DNA of 64,000 nucleotides from Helicobacter canis (GTDB lineage Bacteria; Campylobacterota; Campylobacteria; Campylobacterales; Helicobacteraceae): contig NZ_UGHV01000001.1 in the NCBI RefSeq assembly GCF_900451095.1, positions 2,008,973 through 2,072,972 of the forward strand, in the 5' to 3' direction. The stretch's first letter is position 1. Each line of letters opens with the position of its first letter. The notes beneath the pieces are model-generated. The model ran no database searches. It was given only the letters and a program-made list of their open reading frames with translations, and had not been told where the DNA came from. This document shows, piece by piece, positions 1 to 8,130 of this stretch. Made by a program: the position numbers and the translations under genes.

Positions 1-1
1 T

Positions 2-646
2 TATGTCGGTGTTTTTATAAAAATGGGGTTTTTTAGAAATTATTATATTTTGCCTATGTATTTTATGGCATTTGGTGGGGTGATATATTTTCTTTTTGTG
101 CAAGGATATTGGAGAAAATTTGTTTTTAAAGCAGCGGGTATTGCTACACTTGTTTTTTACATAACAAATTCTTTGCCTCAAGGTATCACAACATATATAG
201 GTTTAAAGACAGAGGGTATTAAATTCCACAATGCGCTAATGTTTATCGCTCAAGAGGCAAAACATACAGAGCATATCAATCTCTATTTTGATGGTGATGA
301 TAATGATAAATGGCGAGATTTTACTTGGTATTGGGGCTATTTTGACATCTATCTAAAGGCTTTTTATGATACTTATAATGTCTCAATCCAGCCGCAAAAA
401 GCACCACAAAGTGGTGATTACATTATGCTTAATCTCAATACAAATAAAATGATAGATTCCACCTATCTATCTACTATGCGGCAAAAATACACGCTTGTAT
501 ATGAGAGTGCGTGGTTTGGGCTGCCATACATTGGCTTGAGACCTATAATTAAATACATTTTTTCTAATCAAGTTGAAGAAGTTACACAAGGGTATGAAAA
601 TTTCTTTAAGCTTCCTTTGCGTGATTACATATATAAGATTCCATAG
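2..646 (+). CDS. C-terminal part of a membrane protein (5' truncated by window)
   Basis: The reading frame is already open at base 2, before the first ATG at 23, so the gene very probably starts upstream of the window. The visible part has two hydrophobic segments near the start (roughly residues 9-30 and 35-55 from the ATG), then a soluble tail of about 150 residues rich in Tyr and Trp. The layout (membrane segments, then a C-terminal soluble domain) resembles the end of multi-span glycosyltransferases or O-antigen enzymes, but I see no diagnostic motif. The downstream gap to dps (647-808) holds a REP-like hairpin and half-palindromes of repeat family A. Confidence 0.6.
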   Translation, partial: YVGVFIKMGFFRNYYILPMYFMAFGGVIYFLFVQGYWRKFVFKAAGIATLVFYITNSLPQGITTYIGLKTEGIKFHNALMFIAQEAKHTEHINLYFDGDDNDKWRDFTWYWGYFDIYLKAFYDTYNVSIQPQKAPQSGDYIMLNLNTNKMIDSTYLSTMRQKYTLVYESAWFGLPYIGLRPIIKYIFSNQVEEVTQGYENFFKLPLRDYIYKIP

Positions 647-697
647 ATTCGCACTATCTCTTAGAATCCACTTTTTACATTCAACGCTTTTTTACTT

Positions 698-732
698 GTC
701 ATTGCGAGCGGACAAAGTCCGCGTGGCAATCT
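698..732. repeat. REP-like hairpin, family B
   Basis: Bounded by GTCATTGCGAG and CGTGGCAATC, with an inner stem GCGGAC / GTCCGC closing on a short A-rich loop. The same outer arms recur elsewhere with different but still complementary inner stems. It lies between the truncated membrane gene and the end of dps; half-copies of TAGAATCCACTTTT flank it. Confidence 0.8.
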
Positions 733-808
733 ATAAACAAAAAAACACATAAAATACGATAATCACAAAAGTGATTCTAGGGCGTGCGATAAAAAGTGGA
801 TCTAGCAC

Positions 809-1264
809 CTATGCTAGCTGGGCTTTTACCATCCAGATAGCCTTTTCTAGCTCGGCTAGCTTATCATCACAATATGAAGCAGTTACTCTATCTTCATCTT
901 TGTCAGCAAGCTTTGCTAAGTCTGTAAAATCTTCGTGCAAGTTTTCATAAATTTTTAGCACTTCTTTTAGAATCTCTTTTGAAGTGAAAGTTGTCTTTGT
1001 CTCTTCTTTAATCTTAGAGATCTTGATCGCCTCAGCAAGTGTTACCACAGGCGTCCCACCAAGCTGGATCACACGCTCTGCCAAGTCATCAAACATATCG
1101 GCAAAACCATCATAAATCTCTTCCAAAGCTTTGTGAGCTTGCGGGAAATCACTGCCTCTAACATTCCAGTGGAAGTTATGCACTTTCATATATAGCACAA
1201 TGCTATCAGCTTGAAGCTTTCGCAAACTCTCAACAACTTTATCCGCCTTTTTCTTCTCTTTCAT
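809..1264 (-). CDS. dps: Dps-family ferritin-like protein (NapA type)
   Basis: A 151-residue protein of normal Dps length. It oxidises and stores iron in a 12-subunit shell and can shield DNA; the Helicobacter pylori homologue is the neutrophil-activating protein NapA. The N-terminal part carries the ferroxidase signature: HNFHWNVRG near residues 29-37, then [13 protein letters not shown], with conserved His, Asp and Glu ligands on separate helices. The C-terminal [12 protein letters not shown] helix is also typical. The RBS AAGGAG lies just upstream of the ATG at 1264. An 8-bp inverted repeat overlaps the likely -10/+1 region (1278-1296), so transcription may be repressor controlled. It stands alone, divergent from azlD. 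Confidence 0.95.
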   Translation of the reverse strand: MKEKKKADKVVESLRKLQADSIVLYMKVHNFHWNVRGSDFPQAHKALEEIYDGFADMFDDLAERVIQLGGTPVVTLAEAIKISKIKEETKTTFTSKEILKEVLKIYENLHEDFTDLAKLADKDEDRVTASYCDDKLAELEKAIWMVKAQLA

Positions 1265-1277
1265 TGCCTACTCCTTA

Positions 1278-1296
1278 AATATGGGTTGCCCATATT
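1278..1296. promoter_or_regulatory. Palindrome in the dps leader (putative operator)
   Basis: AATATGGG - TTG - CCCATATT is a perfect 8-bp inverted repeat with a 3-nt centre, starting just upstream of the dps RBS. On the dps strand a TAGAAT -10-like hexamer overlaps its upstream half. An operator for an iron or peroxide regulator is inference; a leader hairpin is the alternative. Confidence 0.45.
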
Positions 1297-1404
1297 CTAC
1301 TCTAAATAAAGTAACAATAACTATATATAAATAATTTATTGCCCGATTTCTAGCATCGCGCTGGGGTAGATTCTATATAATACGCATTTTACTTAAGGAT
1401 TCTT

Positions 1405-1788
1405 ATGGGACTATCGCTCTATGACTTCTATCAAAATCACCAAGCCCTGCTGCACAGCGTGCTGGTGCTTGTAGTTGCGTTTTTGACTACGATTCTTACG
1501 CGTTTTATGCCCTTTATCATATTTCGCAAAAAAAGCGCACCAAAATCTATCATCACCCTAGGGGAGATTCTACCTCCAGCGATGATTGGTATGCTGCTTG
1601 TCTATTGCTTTGCTTCCACAGATATAGCGCACGCGCCATTTGGACTTAATGAGCTATGTGGATTTATCTTAACCGCATTGCTTTATCTCATCACTAAAGT
1701 TGGCGTGATAGCTGTCATTGGCGGGACACTAGGCTATGCTACGATCGTGCAGACACAGATTCTAGACAAGCTCTTTTTGCCTATCTAG
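1405..1788 (+). CDS. azlD: AzlD-family branched-chain amino acid transporter subunit
   Basis: 127 residues with four strongly hydrophobic segments and the family hallmark RFMPFIIF (residues about 33-40), followed by a KxxPKxIxxLGEILPPAMIG-like stretch typical of AzlD proteins. AzlD is the small subunit of the AzlCD exporter for branched-chain amino acids and analogues. The larger AzlC partner, normally adjacent, is not next to it here and is not in the window. The start is supported by TTAAGGA eight bases upstream. The gene converges on fliP with a gap of only 12 bases. Confidence 0.85.
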   Translation: MGLSLYDFYQNHQALLHSVLVLVVAFLTTILTRFMPFIIFRKKSAPKSIITLGEILPPAMIGMLLVYCFASTDIAHAPFGLNELCGFILTALLYLITKVGVIAVIGGTLGYATIVQTQILDKLFLPI

Positions 1789-1800
1789 CTTAGACGCTCG

Positions 1801-2568
1801 CTACTTAAACCCTTGCACAAGCGAGCCTATGAGCAGATTAAACCCATCAACCAAGATAAACACCAAAATCTTAAAGGGTAGTGAGATCATCACCGGCGGG
1901 ACCATCATCATACCCATTGCCATAAGGATCGAGCTTACCACCATATCAATCACCAAAAATGGCAAATACAGCAAAAAGCCTATCATAAATGCCGTTTTTA
2001 GCTCACTGATCATAAAGGCAGGGATAGCAATTGTGATAGGCACATCAGCTGTGGTTTGTGGATTAGGCAGCTCTCGAATACGATAAAACAATGCCAAATC
2101 TTTCTCGCGCGTGTTTTTTAGCATAAATTTCTTAAAAGGCTCAACCGATCGCTCAAACGCCTCTTCATAGCCGATTTGCTCCTCTACATAAGGCTTCACA
2201 CCAGCTTGCCACGCTTCTTTACCAATAGGCTCCATAATAAAAAATGTCAAAACCAACGCCAAAGAGACTAGAATCTGTGTGGGTGGGGATTGCTGCGTGC
2301 CAAGTGCGGTGCGCAAAAATGAAAACACAATAATAAGCCGCATAAAGCTCGTCATCACAAGCACCAATGAAGGCGCGAGAATCAGGAGCGTTAAAACAAC
2401 AACGACATTAAGCGAAGTTACAAGCTGCTTTGGCGTATCTGGTGCGCTTAAAGAGAGATTGACCGTAGGGATAGTAGGCGCAGCACTCACGCCAATCACA
2501 CACGCCGCAGCAATAAGTGCGCAAAGCCCCAACCGCCTAACGCCTAATGCAGCAACATCTCGCATCAC
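1801..2568 (-). CDS. fliP: Flagellar export apparatus protein FliP
   Basis: 255 residues, normal for FliP, one of the core subunits (FliP5-FliQ4-FliR1) of the flagellar type III export gate. A signal-peptide-like N-terminus precedes the membrane segments. Highly conserved FliP blocks are present: VLVMTSFMRLIIVFSFLR and GTQQSPPTQILVSLAL in the first half, and FMISELKTAFMIGFLLYLPFLVID plus the GMMMVPPVMISLPFKILVF block near the C-terminus (quoted in pieces). The start overlaps the end of the csd6-like gene by 4 bases, suggesting translational coupling; this pairing is not obviously functional. Confidence 0.96.
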   Translation of the reverse strand: MMRDVAALGVRRLGLCALIAAACVIGVSAAPTIPTVNLSLSAPDTPKQLVTSLNVVVVLTLLILAPSLVLVMTSFMRLIIVFSFLRTALGTQQSPPTQILVSLALVLTFFIMEPIGKEAWQAGVKPYVEEQIGYEEAFERSVEPFKKFMLKNTREKDLALFYRIRELPNPQTTADVPITIAIPAFMISELKTAFMIGFLLYLPFLVIDMVVSSILMAMGMMMVPPVMISLPFKILVFILVDGFNLLIGSLVQGFK

Positions 2569-3566
2569 TTCTCACTTACTATGCGCATAGTGCCATTTTC
2601 ATACACGATATAAAGGATCTTTTGGCTATTTGATGTGTAGCTAGGCTTGCCATTTTTATACGCGCGATAATCTTGCGTGAAGCTAATGCGAAACATCTGC
2701 CTATGCTCTTCATTGGGATAAGGCACGACACTAATATTGCTAAATCGTATTACTTTTTCTTCACTCTTAGCAAACACTTGCTTTTTATACGAAGCAAAAG
2801 CATTGTATTTCGTCCCATCTGGGCGTGCAAAATCCTTAGAGTAAAAAGACAAATACTTCTCCAAGTCATTTGCGATCCACGCCGCACGCCACACATATAG
2901 CTGCGCTAGGAGCAAGGCTAGCTCATCTTTGGTGGGTTTATGGATATTTTGCTCATAAGAAATCAGCAATGCTTCTTTGTAATTCACTATCTTTCCAAAA
3001 TCGCTTAAGACATTATTCTCAATGGCAATACAGCCCTTTGTATTAAGCTCTTCTCTGTTGCCATCAAGCGGAAGCCCGTGGATCCAGATCCCATATCCTG
3101 TTTTCTTCAATGATTTATCGTAGTTGTTTGGATAGTCAGTCGTATAAGCCAGCGGACCATAGTATGGAGGTAGTCTTGTAAGCTTATCAGTAAAGTCATA
3201 TACACCAAGAGGCGTGGTCAAATCCCCAGATAAACGCTTATCTCCCTTGCCCTTGCCCACAAGCGCGGGGAGCTCTTTTACAAGCGTTAGCTGCCCCTTT
3301 GGCGATATGGTATAGAGAGCTAAATTAGGGATACTTTTATCAGAGACAAAGAGATATTTATAGCCCTCAAAATACCCATAATCTGTATGCCTATCTTGCA
3401 AGACACGAAGCCAAAATTCCTTATCTTGCAAGTAGCTATCTAAGATTTGTGTAACCTTCTGCATATCGCCTGTGCGGTAAGTTTGCACAATCCTAGCAGT
3501 ATCTGTATCAAAGCCTTGCAGCACACCAAACCCAAGCAGCATTAGCACAAAGTGCTTAATCCTCAT
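2565..3566 (-). CDS. csd6: L,D-carboxypeptidase/transpeptidase family protein, Csd6/Pgp2-like
   Basis: A periplasmic YkuD-domain enzyme. The catalytic signature is visible as GIWIHGLP (His about residue 163) and NTKGCIAIEN (Cys about residue 179). In Helicobacter and Campylobacter this family (Csd6, Pgp2) trims tetrapeptide stems of peptidoglycan to tripeptides and is needed for helical shape; Csd6 has also been linked to flagellin glycosylation. A hydrophobic signal segment lies at the N-terminus and an NTF2-like domain follows the YkuD domain (last ~120 residues). I chose ATG 3566 because AAGGAAG sits directly upstream; an ATG at 3581 in frame is less well placed. It is translationally coupled to fliP. 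Confidence 0.88.
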   Translation of the reverse strand: MRIKHFVLMLLGFGVLQGFDTDTARIVQTYRTGDMQKVTQILDSYLQDKEFWLRVLQDRHTDYGYFEGYKYLFVSDKSIPNLALYTISPKGQLTLVKELPALVGKGKGDKRLSGDLTTPLGVYDFTDKLTRLPPYYGPLAYTTDYPNNYDKSLKKTGYGIWIHGLPLDGNREELNTKGCIAIENNVLSDFGKIVNYKEALLISYEQNIHKPTKDELALLLAQLYVWRAAWIANDLEKYLSFYSKDFARPDGTKYNAFASYKKQVFAKSEEKVIRFSNISVVPYPNEEHRQMFRISFTQDYRAYKNGKPSYTSNSQKILYIVYENGTMRIVSEK

Positions 3567-3608
3567 ATACTTCCTTCCCATATCACTTACTCATATCGCT
3601 ACATTGCC

Positions 3609-5846
3609 TTATTTGCTTTGTTGCAGCTGCAAATTATACCCAAAACTCTTAAGATTATTTGCGTTTTTTGCCCATTGTTTATCGACAATCACCTGCAAAC
3701 GCAAAAACACCCGCTCGCCCAAAATCCGCTCGATACTCTCCCTAGCAGCCGCGCCTATACGCTTAATAGTGCTGCCATTTTGCCCGATGATAATGCGCTT
3801 TTGCGATGGCTTTAGGACATAGATATTGGCATAAATATGCGCAATATGCATAGGGGCATTGGTGGTTGCAAAAGTGGATTCTAGGGTAGTGGTAGATTTT
3901 TGTGTGGATTGCCACGCCGACAAGTCGGCTCGCAATGACGATAAAAGAGCGTTGCCCCTAGAATCCACTTTTTTACTTTGCGGCTGGTTTTTATTTTCAG
4001 CAGATTTTTCACACTTGCCCAGATCATCTTCTTTAAGGATTCTAGGAGTTCTAAAGAAACCTGCTTGCGTGCCCCCGCCTTGCACCGCTGTCGCTTGTTT
4101 TCTAAAGAAACATCGCCTAGCGGCGAGCGGTATCCCTTGTTTTCTAAAGAAGCTTCGCTTTGCGGTGGGGCTTTTGGAGTTTTTTGGGGATTCTAGGGTA
4201 GGAGTTACCTTGTCGGTAATGACTGCCCTAGAATCCCCAAAATCTGCGGAATGCTTGCCCAAGACCGAATCCCTTGTGCGAGGCTTATAAAAAAACTCCG
4301 TTACAATCACATCACTCTCATAAGGGATCTCATCGCTTAGATTCTCAAAGATACTTTGACGCACCATTTCTTTAGCGATTTCGCGCATTGTGTGGGTCGT
4401 CATCTCATCTTCATCAAAAAGCGGCGGCGAGTCTGGCAGCAGCTTGGCTATGGATTCTAGCAGCTCGGTAATATTATGTGATTTTTTCACACTTATGGGG
4501 ATAAGTGCGCTAAATTTATCGCTAAATTTTGCATATTTTTCAAGCACGCCTAGGAGCTTTTTAGGCGGGAGCATATCGGTTTTGTTGATGACAAGGATAT
4601 GTTTTTTATGTGAGTCATTAGCATACAATAGCTCTAAAAACTCCTCATACTGCTTTGTATCATCAAAGACTGAAGCCATAAACACGCACACATCGCAATC
4701 GCGCATAGTCTTTAGCGCAGCCTCTAGCATAAATTGATTTAAAAGCTTTTCGCGTTTGTGAAGTCCAGGCGTATCCACAAAGATCATCTGGCAAGCGGTG
4801 CGATCCTTTGTAGTATAGGGGACAATAAAGCGCATAGTATTGCGCGTGGCATTTGCCTTGTGTGAGATCAGGGCTAAATGCTCGCCTACAAGCAAATTGA
4901 GCAAGCTGGATTTGCCGGTATTGGGGCGACCTACAACTCCAATAAACCCCGCTTTTTGTGTTTTGGGCGTTAGGGGCGATTCAGCTTTGCTGGTGGATTC
5001 GGCTTTGCGCGATAAATCGGCGATTTCTGCGCGCGCGCTTCGGTTACATACGCCAAGTATGCGCCCTTGCACGCGCTTGAAAAGCCCCGATTTCTCATCG
5101 CAAATCCTAGAATCCTTTGCAGACTCGTTTAAATTTTGAGCTTCAATCTTAGAATCGCTAGGGTTTGGTGCGGGCGTTGGCTTTGCCGCCTGCGAGTTGT
5201 TTAGATTTTGGGCGTTTTGAGTAGAATCCATTTTTCTGCCGCCTGCGGCGTTTGTATCAAACACGCTTTCTGTGTTTTCATTCTGCAGCGTTTTGAGAAT
5301 TTGAGTGTTTTTCCTAGAATCCTTTGTGTTTTGTTTAGATTTGTTACTTTTTCTGTCATCGCGAGCCTTGCTCTGCAAGGCGTGGCGATCCACAGATTCT
5401 GCGCTAGCAGAATCCATCTTTTCAATCGCGCCGCAAGGCGCAACCGATTCTCGCCCGCTTCGTGGTGCGCGAGCGCGGGAGTAAGGCGGGCAGTAGTGTC
5501 CCGCCACCGCGCGAGTGCTAGAAGCGGAAGTGCGAGGCTCTCCCCTTGATTGCAAAAAGAAAAAGCGGTTGCTGTTTCTAAAGAAGCTACGCTTTCTTTT
5601 TGGGTTAAGGGGAGCGGGGTGGGGATAAACCTTTTTCTGAAGAAACATCGGCTTGCGCCGAGCGGTGTCCCTTGTTTTCTTTTTGCGGATAAAACAGAGC
5701 AAGCTTTTTGCGATAAATAGAACTGAATCGTAGATGAAATTGGCGCGATTTTCACATACACTAGAATCCACTTTTTGTTTGTGTAAAGCTTGGGTCGCTT
5801 CGCTCCCTCGCAATGACACTAAAATCGCTTTACTCCTAGAATCCAT
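3609..5846 (-). CDS. era: GTPase Era with repeat-derived N-terminal extension and KH-domain insert
   Basis: Era is a GTPase that binds 16S rRNA and helps 30S assembly; normal length is about 300 residues, but this frame is 745. The core is intact: P-loop GRPNTGKSS near residue 310, switch region NATRNTM, DTPGLH, NKTD, then a KH domain with RIIIGQNGSTIKRIG. About 300 residues before the P-loop and about 142 residues between TEFFYKPR and MHIAHIYANIYV inside the KH domain are encoded by interspersed repeats (families A-D) read in frame. ATG 5846 has an RBS (AAAAGGA). Whether the extra segments are translated, tolerated as disordered loops or cleaved is unknown; the N-terminal part could also be bypassed by an internal start. 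Confidence 0.9.
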   Translation of the reverse strand: MDSRSKAILVSLRGSEATQALHKQKVDSSVCENRANFIYDSVLFIAKSLLCFIRKKKTRDTARRKPMFLQKKVYPHPAPLNPKRKRSFFRNSNRFFFLQSRGEPRTSASSTRAVAGHYCPPYSRARAPRSGRESVAPCGAIEKMDSASAESVDRHALQSKARDDRKSNKSKQNTKDSRKNTQILKTLQNENTESVFDTNAAGGRKMDSTQNAQNLNNSQAAKPTPAPNPSDSKIEAQNLNESAKDSRICDEKSGLFKRVQGRILGVCNRSARAEIADLSRKAESTSKAESPLTPKTQKAGFIGVVGRPNTGKSSLLNLLVGEHLALISHKANATRNTMRFIVPYTTKDRTACQMIFVDTPGLHKREKLLNQFMLEAALKTMRDCDVCVFMASVFDDTKQYEEFLELLYANDSHKKHILVINKTDMLPPKKLLGVLEKYAKFSDKFSALIPISVKKSHNITELLESIAKLLPDSPPLFDEDEMTTHTMREIAKEMVRQSIFENLSDEIPYESDVIVTEFFYKPRTRDSVLGKHSADFGDSRAVITDKVTPTLESPKNSKSPTAKRSFFRKQGIPLAARRCFFRKQATAVQGGGTQAGFFRTPRILKEDDLGKCEKSAENKNQPQSKKVDSRGNALLSSLRADLSAWQSTQKSTTTLESTFATTNAPMHIAHIYANIYVLKPSQKRIIIGQNGSTIKRIGAAARESIERILGERVFLRLQVIVDKQWAKNANNLKSFGYNLQLQQSK
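3856..4285 (-). repeat. Repeat mosaic inserted in the Era KH domain
   Basis: This block contains, in order on the plus strand, a family A half, a family B hairpin (3904-3939, inner stem GCCGAC/GTCGGC), further A copies, a family C unit (4098-4150), and a D-type core (GGAGTTACC..GGTAATGACTG) flanked by GGGGATTCTAGGG/CCCTAGAATCCCC arms. It stays open in the era frame throughout, and its boundaries match the point where Era homology stops and resumes. Confidence 0.85.
4098..4150. repeat. Family C repeat unit
   Basis: Bounded on both sides by TTTCTAAAGAA(AC) and carrying a central GCC/GGC mini-hairpin followed by AGCGGTATCCCTTG. Translated in the era frame it gives peptides of the type FFRKQGIPLAARRCFFRK. 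Other copies lie at about 5631-5682, 19300-19346 and 21790-21843. Confidence 0.75.
4950..5846 (-). repeat. Repeat mosaic encoding the Era N-terminal extension
   Basis: Contains a family D unit (about 4993-5115, from GGATTCGGC to CCTAGAATCC), a family B hairpin (5355-5392, stem GCCTTGC/GCAAGGC), a partial C unit (5631-5682) and several A halves. The frame has no stop over about 300 codons, although the composition is Arg/Ser/Lys rich and unlike any Era. Confidence 0.8.
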
Positions 5847-5891
5847 TTTTATTCCTTTTAGGCTGCTTCCCTAGAATCCACTTTTTGATTA

Positions 5892-5930
5892 TGGATCGCC
5901 ACGACTTCCTTACGGAAGTCTCGCGATGAC
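5892..5930. repeat. REP-like hairpin, family B, upstream of era
   Basis: TGGATCGCCACG and CTCGCGATGAC outer arms with inner stem GACTTCC / GGAAGTC around a TTAC loop. Here the outer arm also covaries (GATCGC with GCGATG instead of GATTGC with GCAATG), which supports a structured element. It lies between era and hslU. Confidence 0.8.
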
Positions 5931-5979
5931 AGATAGGGGGACTCATCATCTCACAAAGCCAAATCCCCATAACACTCTC

Positions 5980-7317
5980 TCATAAAATATACCGCGACAT
6001 ATCAGCACTACTCACCACCAAGCCCAGCTTCTCCTCCACAAGCTCTTTGGTGATCGCCACCTTACCCCCAGCATACTTCTGCGCATTGAAGCTAATCTCT
6101 TCTAGCACGCGCTCTATAATCGTATGCAGCCGCCTAGCACCGATGTCTTCTGTCTTTTGGTTTGCCATATAGGCAAAATGCGCTAACGCACGCAAGGCTT
6201 CTTCCTCAAACACCAGCTCCACGCCATCTACACTCAGCAAATGCTGATATTGCGTGATGAGTGAGTTGCGCGTTTTGGTCAAGATCGCATACATCGCTTC
6301 TTCACTCAAGCTATCTAGCTCCACGCGGATGGGGAATCGCCCCTGTAATTCTGGGATAAGATCACTTGGCTTGCTTAAATGAAACGCCCCTGCCGCGACA
6401 AAGAGTATATAGTCTGTGCGGAGCGTGCCGTATTTGGTGCTAATCGTGCTGCCCTCGATAATTGGCAGCAAATCGCGCTGCACGCCCTCTTTGCTAGGAT
6501 CTAGGCGAGAGTCTTTCGTGCTTGTGGCGATTTTGTCAATCTCATCGATAAACACCACCCCACTCTGCTCTGCTCTGCGCAAGCCCTCTGCTTGGATTGC
6601 CTCCATATCAAGCACGCTATCACGCGCCTCTTGCACTAGGGCTAGCTTGGCTTCTTTGACGCTAAGAGACTTTTTGACCTTCTCTTCGCGCTGCAAGACC
6701 TTGATGATAGATTCTTGCACCCTAGCAATATCTGGTGGCATACCATTATCTAGCGATTCTGCTTGCTTGTGGATCTCTACATCGATTTGTAAATGATCCA
6801 CTTCGCCATTTCGCACCTTTTGGCGCATTTTTTCTAGGCTTTGCTCATAATCGCGCTTTTTCTCATCACTCACACCCTTTGGCAGAGCTGGGAGCAGCAG
6901 GCGGGCGATTTTATCGATGATATATGCTTGTATGGCTTCTTGGCTTTTTTGCTGGGATTCTTGCTGCACTAAGGCAATAGAGGCATTGACTAGATCGCGT
7001 ATCATCGACTCTACATCGCGCCCCACAAAGCCCACTTCTGTGTATTTGCTCGCTTCTACTTTGATAAAGGGCAGCCCCATAATTCTCGCCATTCTACGCG
7101 CGATCTCGGTTTTGCCCACGCCTGTGGAGCCGATCATTAGGATATTTTTGGGCGTGATTTCTTCTTGCACTTCTTTGGGCAGCTGCATTCTGCGGTAGCG
7201 ATTGCGCAGTGCCAAGGCTATGGCACGCTTAGCGTCATCTTGCCCGATGATATATTCATCTAAAAACCCTACAATCTCCGCTGGGCTCATCATTTCTTTG
7301 CTTTGTTTTAGCTCCAT
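5980..7317 (-). CDS. hslU: ATP-dependent protease ATPase subunit HslU
   Basis: 445 residues, full length for HslU (ClpY). It unfolds substrates and feeds them to the HslV peptidase in the cytoplasm. Visible motifs: Walker A GSTGVGKT at residues 63-70, the pore-loop context EVGFVGRDVES, Walker B GVVFIDEIDKIA, and the sensor/arginine regions LQGRFPIRVEL and GARRLHTIIERVLEE. The I-domain lies between the Walker motifs. The ATG overlaps the hslV stop codon by one base (TAATG), so the two are one operon with coupled translation. Confidence 0.97.
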   Translation of the reverse strand: MELKQSKEMMSPAEIVGFLDEYIIGQDDAKRAIALALRNRYRRMQLPKEVQEEITPKNILMIGSTGVGKTEIARRMARIMGLPFIKVEASKYTEVGFVGRDVESMIRDLVNASIALVQQESQQKSQEAIQAYIIDKIARLLLPALPKGVSDEKKRDYEQSLEKMRQKVRNGEVDHLQIDVEIHKQAESLDNGMPPDIARVQESIIKVLQREEKVKKSLSVKEAKLALVQEARDSVLDMEAIQAEGLRRAEQSGVVFIDEIDKIATSTKDSRLDPSKEGVQRDLLPIIEGSTISTKYGTLRTDYILFVAAGAFHLSKPSDLIPELQGRFPIRVELDSLSEEAMYAILTKTRNSLITQYQHLLSVDGVELVFEEEALRALAHFAYMANQKTEDIGARRLHTIIERVLEEISFNAQKYAGGKVAITKELVEEKLGLVVSSADMSRYIL

Positions 7318-7862
7318 TATGCAAGCTCCAAAATAGAAATATTTGTATTAGTATAGATACATAGCTCACCTGCTATATGCAACGACTGCGTAACAAGCTC
7401 CTTTGGCTCTATGCTAGCGTGCCGATCTAACGCCCTAGCCGCGCTTAGAGCGTAGTTCCCCCCGCTACCAATGGCAGCGATCTTGCCATCTTCTGGCTCT
7501 AGCACATCGCCTGTCCCACTTAGGATAAAGAGATTATCCCTATTTAGCACGATCATCATCGCTTCAAGCTTGCGCAGATATTTATCACTGCGCCACTGCT
7601 TGGCAAACTCCACCACAGAGCGCATTAAATCCCCCTTCCTCCCCTCTAAAATCCGCTCAAACGACTCAAACAAGCTAAACGCATCTGCCGTGCTTCCTGC
7701 AAATCCGCTTAGAATCTGTCCGTTATAAAGCGTGCGGATTTTTTTGGCATTGCCCTTCATCACGCAATTACCAAAGCTCACCTGCCCATCGCCGCCGATG
7801 ACTGCCACGCGCTTGCCCTGATACTCTCCACAATACGCAAGTATCGTTGTCGCTTCAAACAT
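7317..7862 (-). CDS. hslV: ATP-dependent protease peptidase subunit HslV
   Basis: 181 residues, typical length. HslV is the proteasome-like N-terminal threonine peptidase that forms a double ring capped by HslU. After a four-residue propeptide (MFEA) the sequence TTILAY starts the mature protein, so the catalytic Thr is residue 5. The GDGQVSFGN and [14 protein letters not shown] blocks are diagnostic. The first gene of the hslVU operon; the upstream 268 bases (7863-8130) hold no recognised gene. Confidence 0.97.
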   Translation of the reverse strand: MFEATTILAYCGEYQGKRVAVIGGDGQVSFGNCVMKGNAKKIRTLYNGQILSGFAGSTADAFSLFESFERILEGRKGDLMRSVVEFAKQWRSDKYLRKLEAMMIVLNRDNLFILSGTGDVLEPEDGKIAAIGSGGNYALSAARALDRHASIEPKELVTQSLHIAGELCIYTNTNISILELA

Positions 7863-8130
7863 TTTTAATCCTTGAATTCTATGTGCTTATAAGCCAACCA
7901 AATGTCTATAAATAGCCAAAAGCCCTTAAACAAAGCCCGAGATTGTAGCATAAAAAGCCCATAGATTCTAGCGCGGATCTAGCACCCTAGCACCAAAGCC
8001 TAGAATCACAAACACAATGCGTTTATAAAAGTAACATTCACCCAAGAAATGCGAAAAATTACTAAACACATATTGTGTTTTATAGAAAATTTGCTTATAG
8101 TGGCTGCGTATATCACCCAAAGGAGTCCAA

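Noticed and set aside
3859..4290. Plus-strand open frames opposite era, GT39 and GT2
   Set aside because: They are antisense shadows of the palindromic repeats; the same peptide words appear because the elements are near-symmetric.
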